DNA of 64,000 bases from Sulfurovum sp. AR (GTDB lineage: Bacteria; Campylobacterota; Campylobacteria; Campylobacterales; Sulfurovaceae), in the NCBI RefSeq assembly GCF_000296775.1, contig NZ_AJLE01000002.1, positions 1-64,000 on the forward strand. Direction: 5' to 3'. Under the pieces are notes generated by a model that saw only the letters and a program-made list of their open reading frames with translations, did no database searches and was not told where the DNA came from. The translations under genes and the position numbers were made by a program. Numbering within the stretch: the stretch's first letter is position 1; every line of letters begins with the position of its first letter. This document shows, piece after piece, positions 24,971 through 34,483 of the stretch.

Positions 24971-25825
24971 TTAGAAGGAAGCTTTTAACCCGTAAAAATA
25001 GTTTTGTAACTGCATCATACCTTTGGTGGCAAACTGTTCCATAAAGCTTTCGAGCTTATCTTTTTCTTTCCATCTCGGATCTGTGACATTCGCAAGTTTT
25101 TCCACTTCTGCTTTGGCTTGGCTTTTTACTCCGACATGGTCTATGAGTCCTGCATCTTTGGCTCTTTTGGCCGAAAATATATGTGCATCTGCATACTCTT
25201 TTGAATGTTTTAGATCTAAGCCTCTCGCATTGGCTACATCATGTATAAACAGTTCATATGTATCTTTGGTAAGCCTTTCGAGTTCAGCACGTTCTTCTGT
25301 GGTCCATTCTCTTGTTGGTGTACCTGCTTCTTTGTAGGTACCTTGTTTGACTATTTGTGTTTTCACACCGATCGTATCCATCAATTCTTCTACATTCGCA
25401 CTTTCCATGATCACCCCGATAGAGCCCACGATAGAACCTGGATTGGCAATAATGGTATTTGCATGGATAGAAGCATAGTAACTGCCACTTGTCATCATGC
25501 CAGAAGCATAGGCAACTACGGGTTTATGCTCCTTTAATGCTTTGATCGCATAGGCGATCTCAATAGAAGGGGGCACCGCTCCTCCGGGTGAATTGATGTT
25601 CAGCAGTACACCTTTGATCTTAGGGTCTTTTTGTACCTCTTCTATCTCTTTGAGTATCACATCCGCATCCATGATGGGACCTGAAAGCTGTATCTCTTGC
25701 AGATTGGCAGGTTTTAATTCAGTCGTTGAAGTGGGCATAAGCACAACAAAAGCAATGAGTAAAAAAAGCATTCCCAAAAAGTGTTGACCGATCCATTTGA
25801 TCACTTTTCCTATAGCACTAAACAT
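24971..25825 (-). CDS. sppA: Signal peptide peptidase SppA (short S49 form)
   Basis: Membrane-anchored serine protease of 284 aa with one S49 domain. There is an N-terminal helix (about 13-32), NSPGGAVPPSIEIA, the nucleophile Ser in MMTSGSYYAS (about 112) and the general-base Lys region KQGTYKEAGTPTREWT (about 165). This is the normal short form that forms an octameric dome. The start overlaps the end of the upstream amidohydrolase by 8 nt, so the two are coupled. Confidence 0.9.
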   Translation of the reverse strand: MFSAIGKVIKWIGQHFLGMLFLLIAFVVLMPTSTTELKPANLQEIQLSGPIMDADVILKEIEEVQKDPKIKGVLLNINSPGGAVPPSIEIAYAIKALKEHKPVVAYASGMMTSGSYYASIHANTIIANPGSIVGSIGVIMESANVEELMDTIGVKTQIVKQGTYKEAGTPTREWTTEERAELERLTKDTYELFIHDVANARGLDLKHSKEYADAHIFSAKRAKDAGLIDHVGVKSQAKAEVEKLANVTDPRWKEKDKLESFMEQFATKGMMQLQNYFYGLKASF

Positions 25826-27032
25826 ATTTTTCTCCTTCTATATAAACTTCGGAAACTTCTTTCGTATGCAAGATGGTCCACAGTGCCAACTCCTCTGTTC
25901 TCTTCGGTGCTTCGGGCAGTGTAACGACTGCAAAGTCCGCAAGTTTGTCAACTTCTATTTTACCACAGTTGAGGCCTAATATATCAGCGGCATCTGTAGT
26001 CACTGCACGTAGCAGTTTTTCCGAAAGTTCCTGGATCGGTATGTCATTGTGCAGCATGATCGCAGCTTTGAGTTCATCGAAGATATTGAGTGAATCGTTA
26101 GAACTTAATCCATCTGTAGCGATACTGAAAGGCAAGGATAGATCTTCAATGGCAAGCCTTCCGCATCCCAAATATCTGTTAGAGCGAGGACAATGGGCAA
26201 TAGAGTGTCCTTTCTTGGTCAAATAGTCTAACTCATCCTCCGTTGCCTGCACACAGTGTGCAAAATGCGTCGGATAGGTATCAAAGGCATGCATGAACTC
26301 TTCGATATTGGTGACAGTTGTGGAGGTGTTAAAGTATTTCAGAAAAAATGCTTTGAGTGTACCGCTACTGGATTCGAGCCATTCTCTTTCGGCCTGTGAT
26401 TCTAAAAAATGCGCACTAAGGGGCATCGTGTGTTTTTTGGCCAGGTTGACCGCTTTTTGCAGCAGTATCGGATGCACAGAATAGGGAGAGTGTATTGCTA
26501 TGGCCGGAATGATACGAGAACGCTTCTCACATGATTGAGAGGCTCTGACACGCTCCTGAAAGTCACCATAGAGCATATCGGCGTACATGGCATTTGAGCC
26601 TATCAGTTCATTGAAAAAGACCACACGTTGAGGGGTTTTTTCACACACTTCAAGTTCATTCCCAAAACTTGAAATGGCACCAAATGTCGTGATGCCTGAA
26701 CGCAGCATTTTTTGACACTCATGAAGCATCATTTCATTGTTACATGCACCCATGAGTTCTTCTCTATGTTCTATGACAGAATCAAGCCAGGGTTTGAAAG
26801 AACCATAGACCAAAGAGGTTTTATTCGCAGAAAACTCTAGATGTACATGCGTGTTGATAAATCCAGGGTAGAGTATGGAGTTTGGTTTGGTATGGATGAC
26901 CTTAGCATCTGGATAACGTAGGATGAGTTCTTCTAATGGACCAATATCTTTAATGATTTCTGTAAATGCAACTGCTTGATTTTGTATGTAGCCATGGGGT
27001 GTATAGAGAAAGTCTGCATTTATTATCTTCAT
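25818..27032 (-). CDS. Aminofutalosine deaminase-like amidohydrolase
   Basis: A zinc/iron amidohydrolase of 404 aa: metal ligands in NTHVHLEF (about 63), HFLESQAERE, HCVQ and the Asp in ATDGLSSND (about 315). Sequence type and host point to the 6-aminodeoxyfutalosine deaminase of the Campylobacterota menaquinone pathway, but related deaminases cannot be excluded by eye. It is divergent from aroQ, and the chorismate made via AroQ is the precursor of that pathway, which supports the assignment. Confidence 0.75.
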   Translation of the reverse strand: MKIINADFLYTPHGYIQNQAVAFTEIIKDIGPLEELILRYPDAKVIHTKPNSILYPGFINTHVHLEFSANKTSLVYGSFKPWLDSVIEHREELMGACNNEMMLHECQKMLRSGITTFGAISSFGNELEVCEKTPQRVVFFNELIGSNAMYADMLYGDFQERVRASQSCEKRSRIIPAIAIHSPYSVHPILLQKAVNLAKKHTMPLSAHFLESQAEREWLESSSGTLKAFFLKYFNTSTTVTNIEEFMHAFDTYPTHFAHCVQATEDELDYLTKKGHSIAHCPRSNRYLGCGRLAIEDLSLPFSIATDGLSSNDSLNIFDELKAAIMLHNDIPIQELSEKLLRAVTTDAADILGLNCGKIEVDKLADFAVVTLPEAPKRTEELALWTILHTKEVSEVYIEGEKYV

Positions 27033-27094
27033 TTTGCCTCACATTTAATATATTTTGATAGAATAATACCTAAATTATATAAACAAGGTAGAAA

Positions 27095-27583
27095 ATGAAA
27101 ATAGTAGTGATCCAAGGTCCAAACCTCAATATGCTAGGAATCAGAGAGAAAAATATCTATGGTCCAATGAAATTAGAAGATATCCATTCGCAAATGAAGG
27201 CATTTGCTGATCAAAATAAAACAGAGATCGAATTTTTTCAAAGCAACTTAGAGGGTGAGATCGTAGATCGTATCCAGGAGTGTATCGGTGATGCTGATGG
27301 TATTATTATCAATCCAGCTGCATATACGCATACCTCTATCGCAATTCGTGATGCGATTGCTGCGGTACAGATACCTACACTTGAAGTACACCTTTCAAAC
27401 ATTTATCAAAGAGAAGAATTTAGACATAAGTCATTGATAGCACCTGTGTGTGCAGGTCAAATTTCAGGTATGGGGCCATTTAGTTACCACTTGGCAATGG
27501 TTGGTATGACACAAATGCTTTCAGAAGTGGCAGCAATGAGAGAACATCAAGCAAAAGCACAAGCAGCAGCACAACAAAAATAA
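27095..27583 (+). CDS. aroQ: 3-Dehydroquinate dehydratase, type II
   Basis: Third step of the shikimate pathway. The 162 aa have [12 protein letters not shown] (catalytic Tyr slightly downstream in IYG), [15 protein letters not shown] (His and Arg) and EVHLSN. The C-terminal tail is an Ala/Gln-rich extension (KAQAAAQQK). It heads a plus-strand run that continues with a peptidase and folK, after a hairpin. Confidence 0.95.
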   Translation: MKIVVIQGPNLNMLGIREKNIYGPMKLEDIHSQMKAFADQNKTEIEFFQSNLEGEIVDRIQECIGDADGIIINPAAYTHTSIAIRDAIAAVQIPTLEVHLSNIYQREEFRHKSLIAPVCAGQISGMGPFSYHLAMVGMTQMLSEVAAMREHQAKAQAAAQQK

Positions 27584-27594
27584 TTCTAACCCTT

Positions 27595-27612
27595 TCCTCT
27601 CCTCCGAGAGGA
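27595..27612 (+). terminator. Hairpin after aroQ
   Basis: TCCTCTC (27595-27601) and GAGAGGA (27606-27612) pair perfectly with a 4-nt loop, followed by a second small stem GGG-CTATA-CCC and AATTTT. Probably a terminator or attenuator before the peptidase gene. Confidence 0.5.
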
Positions 27613-27652
27613 GGGCTATACCCCAATTTTAAACCAAATCAAAAGGTCACCT

Positions 27653-28672
27653 ATGAACTACATGCTCAAAGATGAAAATGCTATTTACTATGAATGTGGC
27701 TACAGTTGTGATAATGCCCTTTATCTTTCTTTGGGAAATGAAGCATTTTTTATCACAGACAGTCGTTACACCATCGACGCCACACAAAATGTCAAAAATG
27801 CAACTGTGGTTATTGATCGTGACCTTTATGGTGCTGCCGTTTCCCTGCTCAAAAAGGCGCGGGTTAAAAAAGTGATCTTTGATCCCAAAGAGTGGAGTGT
27901 AGACGGTTTTGAGCGTGTGAGTTCCCAATGTAAAGTAAAGTTTGATCCACAGCCGGATTTTTCACATAAAAAACGTATCATTAAAAGTGATGAAGAACTG
28001 AAGATACTTGCTAAGGCAGCAAAACTTGGAGCAAAAGCGTTTAAAGCACTGGCAAAAGAGTTTTCTGCCAATGGTTTTGGTGAAAATGAATATACACTTA
28101 CCTACAGAGCAAAAGGTGTTTTGAGTGACTTTGGCAAGTATGAACTGAGTTTTGATCCTATCGTGGCGGTGAATGCCAATGCTGCGAAACCTCATGCTAT
28201 GCCGACATCTAAAAAATTAGCAAAGAATGATCTGCTCCTAGTGGATGCAGGATTGAAATATAAACGCTATTGTTCAGACCGTACACGTACGGTACAGGCA
28301 GATAAAGATTTTGTCTTTGAGACAAAACAGCGTTTTAAACGTAAAAAGATACAAAAAGCGTATGATACGGTGCTTAAAGCACATGATAATGCCATCGCTA
28401 AGGCACGTTCGGGAATGAAAGCGAAAAAGGTCGATGCCCTTACACGTGACATTGTGACAAAGGCAGGTTTTGGAGAGTATTATGTACACTCAACAGGACA
28501 TGGGGTGGGATTAGACATCCATGAGATGCCTTATATCTCTACAAAATCAGATACGGTGATTGAGGATGGTATGGTCTACACGATAGAACCCGGGATATAT
28601 ATTCCCGGTGAGTTTGGTATCCGTATCGAAGATATGGTAGCGATGATAGACGGTAAAGCTGTTGTCTTGTAG
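27653..28672 (+). CDS. M24-family aminopeptidase (Xaa-Pro type)
   Basis: Dinuclear-metal peptidase of 339 aa. The N-terminal creatinase-like domain (about 1-110) is followed by the pita-bread catalytic domain with metal ligands in VDAGLKYKRYCSDRTRT (two Asp), STGHGVGLDIHEMP (His), TIEPGIYIP (Glu) and IRIEDMV (Glu). All five ligands are present. The length fits short PepQ/PepP-like enzymes. folK begins 8 nt later. Confidence 0.9.
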   Translation: MNYMLKDENAIYYECGYSCDNALYLSLGNEAFFITDSRYTIDATQNVKNATVVIDRDLYGAAVSLLKKARVKKVIFDPKEWSVDGFERVSSQCKVKFDPQPDFSHKKRIIKSDEELKILAKAAKLGAKAFKALAKEFSANGFGENEYTLTYRAKGVLSDFGKYELSFDPIVAVNANAAKPHAMPTSKKLAKNDLLLVDAGLKYKRYCSDRTRTVQADKDFVFETKQRFKRKKIQKAYDTVLKAHDNAIAKARSGMKAKKVDALTRDIVTKAGFGEYYVHSTGHGVGLDIHEMPYISTKSDTVIEDGMVYTIEPGIYIPGEFGIRIEDMVAMIDGKAVVL

Positions 28673-28680
28673 GTTATGCT

Positions 28681-29175
28681 ATGATAAGAAAGAAAATAGA
28701 TGCAAGTAACACTCTAATCAGAACAAAAGAGTTTCCTTGTATTCTGTCAAGTCATAGTGGCTATAGGGCTTTATTGGGGATCGGTGGGAATATTGGTGAT
28801 GTTGTACGTCGCTTTGAACATCTTTTTTACTACCTTCAAAGATCCTCACTGCTACGGATCATAGAGACGGCACCTATCTTAAAAAATCCTCCCTTTGGGT
28901 ATACAGAGCAGGGAGATTTTTATAACTCTTTACTGCTTATTGAGACATTTCTAAGCCCTAAAGCGTTACTGCGGTACGTGTTGCGTGTGGAAAAGGTATT
29001 TGGGCGTAAACGACTTTTTAAAGACGGTCCTAGAACATTAGATATAGATATTATATTTTATGAAAATGTGAAAATGGAAACAAAAGATTTGACACTCCCA
29101 CATCCGGGTTGGAAAGAACGAGCGTCAGTATTGATCCCATTATCAATGATGAAAGGGTATAACAATAATGGTTAA
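28681..29175 (+). CDS. folK: 2-Amino-4-hydroxy-6-hydroxymethyldihydropteridine pyrophosphokinase
   Basis: Pyrophosphorylates the pterin in folate synthesis. The 164 aa have GIGGNIGDV (about 39), the FGRKRLFKDGPRTLDIDIIFY block (about 112-132) with the catalytic Asp pair, and LPHPGW. The N-terminal 30 residues precede the usual family start, so a shorter start may be used. It overlaps flhF by 8 nt. Confidence 0.9.
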   Translation: MIRKKIDASNTLIRTKEFPCILSSHSGYRALLGIGGNIGDVVRRFEHLFYYLQRSSLLRIIETAPILKNPPFGYTEQGDFYNSLLLIETFLSPKALLRYVLRVEKVFGRKRLFKDGPRTLDIDIIFYENVKMETKDLTLPHPGWKERASVLIPLSMMKGYNNNG

Positions 29176-30256
29176 TGAAACATTTGTAGCTTCTGATCCA
29201 AAAAGTGCATACGAGCAAGCCGTAGAGAAATACGGAGAGAGTGTTGAACTCATTTCAGCAAAACAGATCAAATATGAAGATGGCAAATTACGTTCTGAAG
29301 TATGTATTGCTGTACCTAAAGATCTCTTTATGGAAAAGTCTTTTGGCAAAATTTCTGTTGGGGATCATGCTTCTGAAAAAGATGAAGAGGAAACACTGTT
29401 AGCAGAACTGGGTGAACTGAAAAAGCAACTCTCTTTAATGAAAGAAGATATGCTAGATCCAGAAGATGAAAGTGTCGTACAAAAAGTAAAAAAACTTTTT
29501 ATGAAAAAAGGCATTGCAAAAGTTTGGCTGGATGATATTTTAGCGTCCTTAATGGGAAGTACTATACTGGGTGATGCAACACTACTTGTTTCTTATTTGC
29601 TTGAAGAGATAGATGAAAGTCTGAAAGTACATGAAGAGACACTGGACGAGCCTAAGATCATGATGCTTGTAGGTCCAACGGGTGTAGGGAAAACAACAAC
29701 TATCGCTAAACTGGCTGCTCGTTATGCCTATCTGATGGATAAACCTTATAAAGTAGCGCTTCTTAATCTTGACAGTTATAAAGTAGGTGCCTTTGAACAA
29801 CTGGCACACTATGCGGATATTATGCAACTTGAGCATATTACTGTAGAGAGTGTAGAAGGTTTTGCTGCAGGGTTAGAAGCTTTGCATGATTATGATGTTA
29901 TCTTGGTAGACACAGCGGGTATGTCGCCTTATGATACGAAAAAACTTATTAAAACGGTTGAGTTTGTTCAGACGGATATCCCTAGAAAACTAGAGGTCAG
30001 TCTTGTTTTCTCTGCGACGGTAAAATATGAAGATATGGATGATATTTATAATAACTTCTCATTCCTGGATATAGATTCTGTGATGATCAGTAAATTTGAT
30101 GAGACAAAACATTTTGGAACGTTGTTGAATTTTATGTTATTATACAAATTACCTATGAGCTATTTCTCGACAGGTCAAGAGGTACCGGATGATCTTATAG
30201 TTGCTTCAAAAGAGTATCTTTTAGAGCAGTTTATCGGAGACTTGGATGAAGCATGA
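29168..30256 (+). CDS. flhF: FlhF, SRP-type GTPase
   Basis: Cytoplasmic GTPase that marks the pole for flagella in other bacteria. The 362 aa comprise a short N-terminal B region, an N domain and the G domain with GPTGVGKTTTIAKLAARYA (P-loop, about 167), LLNLDSYKVGA, VDTAGMSPYD and SKFDETKHFG. It is shorter than many FlhF proteins (around 450 aa), the variable N-terminus being reduced. It overlaps a SpoA-domain gene instead of flhG/fliA, and no other flagellar gene is in the window. Confidence 0.88.
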   Translation: MVNETFVASDPKSAYEQAVEKYGESVELISAKQIKYEDGKLRSEVCIAVPKDLFMEKSFGKISVGDHASEKDEEETLLAELGELKKQLSLMKEDMLDPEDESVVQKVKKLFMKKGIAKVWLDDILASLMGSTILGDATLLVSYLLEEIDESLKVHEETLDEPKIMMLVGPTGVGKTTTIAKLAARYAYLMDKPYKVALLNLDSYKVGAFEQLAHYADIMQLEHITVESVEGFAAGLEALHDYDVILVDTAGMSPYDTKKLIKTVEFVQTDIPRKLEVSLVFSATVKYEDMDDIYNNFSFLDIDSVMISKFDETKHFGTLLNFMLLYKLPMSYFSTGQEVPDDLIVASKEYLLEQFIGDLDEA

Positions 30257-30716
30257 AACGCAGGCTCTTCGTTTAGCGAAGATGATGCAAAAACATATAA
30301 CTTATCCGACATATGATCTGAACTTGCCACTTGTTATGGTACGAAGTAGCAAGTTAAAAAACCTCAGTCTGAATGATATACTGCTTACAGGCTTTGACAG
30401 ATTAGAACTGTTATTAATGAATGGTGAAACTATCTGTGCTAAAATACGGCTCAAACCTATGCACAATACGTATGGGCCAGAAATTGTTCATATCGTTGAA
30501 GATACGATAAAACAGCCTGATAGTAAAAAATATAAAATGCTAAAGATCTCTTTTGGTACCGTCCAAAGCAAAGCGTTGGAAATAGGATCTACGATAGATA
30601 TTACACATCTTGATCTAGAAAAAGTAACGCTTGTATCAGAGGGTAAAATGATCGCAGAGGGCTCTTTGGTCAATGTAGATGAAGAGATAGCAATACAAAT
30701 AAAGAAAGTGAATTGA
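30246..30716 (+). CDS. SpoA-domain (FliN/FliM-like) protein
   Basis: The 156-aa product has a C-terminal segment (about 95-156: [14 protein letters not shown], then [21 protein letters not shown]) with the pattern of SpoA domains in FliN, FliM and HrcQ. The N-terminal half ([18 protein letters not shown]) could be a second diverged SpoA. It overlaps flhF by 11 nt, so the pair is coupled. Whether it belongs to a complete C-ring elsewhere or to a flagellum-independent FlhF system cannot be told here. Confidence 0.6.
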   Translation: MKHETQALRLAKMMQKHITYPTYDLNLPLVMVRSSKLKNLSLNDILLTGFDRLELLLMNGETICAKIRLKPMHNTYGPEIVHIVEDTIKQPDSKKYKMLKISFGTVQSKALEIGSTIDITHLDLEKVTLVSEGKMIAEGSLVNVDEEIAIQIKKVN

Positions 30717-30717
30717 T

Positions 30718-31737
30718 ATGAAAAAGAAAGTATTAGTCGGTATGAGTGGAGGTGTAGACTCAACGGTGACATCGATACTCTTGCAAAAAGAGGGATATGA
30801 AGTTGAGGGTGTCTATATGAAACTCCATCAGAAACCTGGGTATCATGAAGAGAATTTTGCCAAAGCACAAAGAGTAGGTGAGTACCTGGGTGTAAAGGTA
30901 CACTTCCTTGATCTGAGTGAAGAGTTTGATAAGCAAGTTTACAACTATTTTGTAGACAGTTATAAACAGGGACTGACTCCAAATCCCTGTGTCATGTGTA
31001 ACCGTACCATCAAGTTTGGAAAGATGGTGGAGTTTGCGGACAGTATCGGTGCGGATCATGTCGCGACAGGGCACTACATCAAATGTGACGGTGAGTTTAT
31101 CTATGCAGCAGATGATCCGAACAAAGACCAGAGTTATTTCCTTTGTGAAGTAAAAAAAGAGGTTCTGCCTAGATTGCTTTTCCCATTGGGTACATGGGTG
31201 AAAAAAGATGTTAAAGCCTATGCAGCCAACATAGAAGTGCTTAAAGACTTTGCCACACAAAGAGAGAGTTCTGAGATCTGTTTTGTGGAAAATACCTACG
31301 ATGAAGTCTTGGCAAAGCATATGGATATCGATATGCCTGGTGAAACAGTAGATACTGAAGGAAACGTGGTCGGTACACACAAAGGATACATGCATTACAC
31401 GATAGGAAAGCGTAGAGGTTTCTTTGTTGATGGTGCACATGATCCGCACTTTGTACTTGATATTAAACCTGAAACGAATCAGATCGTTGTAGGCACCAAA
31501 GAGAAACTTGAAGAGCATGAGTTTGAAGTCAAACAGATCAACCTTTTTAAAGATCTTACTGAGTTCGATTGTATGGTAAAAGTCCGTTATCGTACCACTG
31601 CAGTACCATGTCATGTGAGCATCAATGATGGAAAAGCTAGAGTAACGTTGGAAGAGCCTGTCTTTGGATTGGCAAAAGGACAGATCGCTGCATTTTATGA
31701 AGCAGACAAGTTGATCGGCGGCGGAGTCATCTGTTAA
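30718..31737 (+). CDS. mnmA: tRNA-specific 2-thiouridylase MnmA
   Basis: Thiolates U34 of Lys, Glu and Gln tRNAs. The 339 aa have the PP-loop [10 protein letters not shown] (8-17), the catalytic cysteines in NPCVMC (about 92-97) and SSEICFV (about 189-195), and TIGKRRG. The length is slightly short of E. coli MnmA but complete. It starts 1 nt after the SpoA gene. Confidence 0.95.
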   Translation: MKKKVLVGMSGGVDSTVTSILLQKEGYEVEGVYMKLHQKPGYHEENFAKAQRVGEYLGVKVHFLDLSEEFDKQVYNYFVDSYKQGLTPNPCVMCNRTIKFGKMVEFADSIGADHVATGHYIKCDGEFIYAADDPNKDQSYFLCEVKKEVLPRLLFPLGTWVKKDVKAYAANIEVLKDFATQRESSEICFVENTYDEVLAKHMDIDMPGETVDTEGNVVGTHKGYMHYTIGKRRGFFVDGAHDPHFVLDIKPETNQIVVGTKEKLEEHEFEVKQINLFKDLTEFDCMVKVRYRTTAVPCHVSINDGKARVTLEEPVFGLAKGQIAAFYEADKLIGGGVIC

Positions 31738-31828
31738 ACATTAAGATGAAGTGATGTAGAATATTATTACCTTTATATTAAGGAATATTAATATAAAATC
31801 TTCTATATTTTCATTTAAACATTTTGGA

Positions 31829-31834
31829 TATAAT
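31829..31834 (+). promoter_or_regulatory. Promoter -10 of the MotA/OmpA operon
   Basis: TATAAT in TTGGATATAATGG, 30 nt before the ATG, downstream of an AT-rich gap of about 90 nt after mnmA. Confidence 0.55.
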
Positions 31835-31863
31835 GGATTAATTCACTTTAAGTAGGATGCTTT

Positions 31864-32970
31864 ATGCAACAATTTGACAGAAAAAAATCAGCTTCATGTA
31901 GTTCAAACTTTTTTATCATATTATTGATACCTTTTCTTTTTTTGTTAGGATTGATACTTGCATATTTGGGTATCTTCCCTGTGAATGTAGAGACGCATAC
32001 CTTGGGTATCGTAGCATTTATATTTGTGGTATTTGTCACTTTTGTAAGACATAATGCAAATTACGCAGTGTGTCATATGAAAGGCTCTTTTGCTAATATG
32101 GAAGAGAACCTACAGGCAGCCTTACGTGAAAATGCATTAACAATCATGGGTAAGACTAAATCTACTTTACATATCAAAGAGTTTATCACTGAGTATTATG
32201 CGGATATCCGTAATGACAATTTTGCACGTGTAGCACCTTCAGTCTTTCCTATGTTGGGTATCTTGGGTACATTTGTCGCTATTGCCTTGTCGATGCCTGA
32301 TTTTACAGTGAAAGATCTTAGTGCACTTGACCGTGAGATCTCTATCCTCCTTTCGGGTATCGGTACGGCATTTTATGCATCGATCTACGGTATTATGCTC
32401 TCACTTATCTGGACCTACTTTGAAAAAAGGGGTATTGCAAAAGTAGACAAGCAGATTTTTGATCTGGAAAAACTCTATGGACAGCGTGTGTGGAAAAGAT
32501 CTGAATTGATCAAACATGAGCATATGCAGAGCGAGCTGAAGGACCAACAGATCGTTCAGACACTGAAAGAGACATTCAATATGGATTTTATTAAAGAGCT
32601 GAATGATCAGTATCTTAAAAATTTTACAACGATCGTACATGATACGACAAACAGTTTTACAAAGCTGACCGTACATATGCAGGAAGCTGCATCAGAATTG
32701 CGTGATACACTTGAGAATATTCAGCACAGACAAGCAAGTGTGGATGCTGTTACTACGATGGAAAAAAATATTGAAGGATTCAATGAAAATGCTCAAAACC
32801 TTCAAAAATCCATGGAACGTTTTGACGGTTCAGTAGACCATACGTTTGAAAAGATAGATGAAGAACTTGGACAGTCTGTTGAAAAGCTTTCAGAATTTGC
32901 ACGTATCATCTCTGAACAGAATGAACAGATACTTGAAAACATGGCTCATTTAAAACAGCAAAAAAAGTAA
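31864..32970 (+). CDS. MotA/TolQ/ExbB-type proton-channel protein with long cytoplasmic coil (ZorA-like)
   Basis: This 368-aa protein has two N-terminal helices (about 17-39, 45-62) and the MotA/TolQ signature helices (APSVFPMLGILGTFVAIALSM about 126-146, and GIGTAFYASIYGIMLSLIW about 163-181), then about 185 residues of cytoplasmic alpha-helical tail. It is paired with a peptidoglycan-binding OmpA protein, so the two should form an H+-driven stator. The long tail resembles ZorA of Zorya defence more than flagellar MotA, but no ZorC/D/E genes follow. Confidence 0.82.
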   Translation: MQQFDRKKSASCSSNFFIILLIPFLFLLGLILAYLGIFPVNVETHTLGIVAFIFVVFVTFVRHNANYAVCHMKGSFANMEENLQAALRENALTIMGKTKSTLHIKEFITEYYADIRNDNFARVAPSVFPMLGILGTFVAIALSMPDFTVKDLSALDREISILLSGIGTAFYASIYGIMLSLIWTYFEKRGIAKVDKQIFDLEKLYGQRVWKRSELIKHEHMQSELKDQQIVQTLKETFNMDFIKELNDQYLKNFTTIVHDTTNSFTKLTVHMQEAASELRDTLENIQHRQASVDAVTTMEKNIEGFNENAQNLQKSMERFDGSVDHTFEKIDEELGQSVEKLSEFARIISEQNEQILENMAHLKQQKK

Positions 32971-32974
32971 AAAG

Positions 32975-34192
32975 ATGTTTAGAAACGACAAGACAAATGC
33001 AGAAAGCAATTTCTGGATATCCTATGCAGACCTGATGGCAGGTTTGCTTTTTGTTTTCATTTTACTGATCGGTGCGATCGTATCAAAATCTGTCATATTG
33101 AAAGCAGATCTGCATACCAAAGAAGAGACTCTTTCAAAACTCTCTGAGACACTTGACGTGAAAGAGTATACATTGACCAAGTTGAATAAATCTTTGGCAG
33201 AAAGTCAAGCACTTTTAGCTGAAAAAGAGAGACTGTTGACTCTGAAAAATGCACGTATTGCCGAAGATACGATCAAATTAAGTGAAGCGGAAAAAGAACT
33301 GCAACTTCAAAATGCACGTATTGCAAAAGACCAACTACGATTGGCTGAAAATGAAAGAATCTTCAAGCTTCAGATATCTGAAATAGAAAAGCTGAATAAA
33401 CAGTTACTTGAAGCGAATGCCAAACAGGATATGCTTAGCGATAAAATCATTATCGTTCAAAATCTGCTAGATGAAAACAAAAATGCATTAGATAAAACGA
33501 AAAAAAGTTTAGAAGAGTATGAAGGTAAAGTAGTGATTCTCTCTAACGAGTTGAATGAGATGAAGAACACAGTAAAAATAAAAGATGAAAAACTCTTAAC
33601 GCTTCTGAATGCTATCGATGAAAGAAAAACAAAGTATGATGAACTGGTGGCAAAGCTTCAGGCACAAAAGGCAAAGATCAAATCACTGACAGGTATCAAG
33701 CTCAAAGTTGTGGCCGCACTAAAAGAGGCATTGGGTGACAAGATTGATATAGATAAAAAGACAGGGTCACTTAGACTGGCTTCCAATATACTTTTTGGAA
33801 GCGGAGAAGCAACTTTGAAGCCAGAAGCAAAAGTAGAGCTTAAAAGAGCATTTGAAGAGTACATCGGTACTCTGATCACGAATCCAAGTATCAAATCACA
33901 TCTCGATAAGATCATTATTGAAGGGCATACGGACAGTGTGGGTTCATACATCTATAACTTGAACCTTTCGCAAAAACGTGCATTGGCTGTGATGGAGTAT
34001 CTACTAACATTGGATTTCACGAAAAAACACAATATTCAACCACTTATGATCGCTTCGGGAAGAGCCTACCAGGATGTTATCGTTGTAGATGGTGTGGAAG
34101 ATAAAGAAGCATCAAGACGTATTGAGATCAAATTTAGACTCAAAAACGAAGATGCCATGCATGAGATAGAAAAGGTTTTAGATGCGCAGTGA
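32975..34192 (+). CDS. OmpA-domain stator partner (MotB/ZorB-like) with long coiled coil
   Basis: The 405-aa product has one N-terminal helix with the proton-binding Asp in SYADLMAGLLFVFIL (about 16-30), a 200-residue coiled coil (about 45-245), then an OmpA peptidoglycan-binding domain (about 260-400) with VIIEGHTDSVGSYIYN and SQKRALAVMEYL. It begins 4 nt after the MotA-like gene. The coil is far longer than in MotB or ZorB, implying a wide span between membrane and wall. Confidence 0.85.
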   Translation: MFRNDKTNAESNFWISYADLMAGLLFVFILLIGAIVSKSVILKADLHTKEETLSKLSETLDVKEYTLTKLNKSLAESQALLAEKERLLTLKNARIAEDTIKLSEAEKELQLQNARIAKDQLRLAENERIFKLQISEIEKLNKQLLEANAKQDMLSDKIIIVQNLLDENKNALDKTKKSLEEYEGKVVILSNELNEMKNTVKIKDEKLLTLLNAIDERKTKYDELVAKLQAQKAKIKSLTGIKLKVVAALKEALGDKIDIDKKTGSLRLASNILFGSGEATLKPEAKVELKRAFEEYIGTLITNPSIKSHLDKIIIEGHTDSVGSYIYNLNLSQKRALAVMEYLLTLDFTKKHNIQPLMIASGRAYQDVIVVDGVEDKEASRRIEIKFRLKNEDAMHEIEKVLDAQ

Positions 34193-34364
34193 TTTTGAAC
34201 CTGTACATCTAAAACAGGCAAATGAGAAATTGGACAAGATCCTCTCATCTTTAAAATGGCCTCAAGAGCAGGAAGAAGAAATCGTAACAAAGTCTCTATG
34301 GAAAAAGTTTTTAGACTTATTCAAAAGAAACCCTTTTGAGTTACCTGAGGAGTTCAACAAATAA
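34182..34364 (+). CDS. Small hypothetical protein of the motor operon, 60 aa
   Basis: Starts inside the end of the OmpA gene (11-nt overlap), so it is co-translated. The acidic, helical product begins MRSDFEPVHLKQANEKLDK and ends with a basic/aromatic KFLDLFKRNPFELP segment. No known domain. Tight coupling suggests it works with the MotA/OmpA pair. Confidence 0.55.
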   Translation: MRSDFEPVHLKQANEKLDKILSSLKWPQEQEEEIVTKSLWKKFLDLFKRNPFELPEEFNK

Positions 34365-34418
34365 AACTAAAAATTTTTGTCATTGTCTCAAATTTCATAT
34401 AGATTTCATACAAGTATC

Positions 34419-34439
34419 TTATAGTATGTTATACTATAA
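34419..34439. promoter_or_regulatory. Perfect palindrome overlapping a promoter
   Basis: TTATAGTAT-GTT-ATACTATAA is a 9-bp inverted repeat that also contains the -10-like TATACT. It lies 45 nt before the lipoprotein peptidase gene and could be the operator of that gene. Confidence 0.4.
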
Positions 34440-34483
34440 AAGCTCATATCAATATTTTGATTATAAAATAGAGGAATAATATA

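Noticed and set aside
31864-34364. Complete Zorya defence system
   Set aside because: Only ZorA/B-like proteins and a 60-aa gene are present; the next genes are a lipoprotein peptidase and murA, with no helicase or HNH effector.
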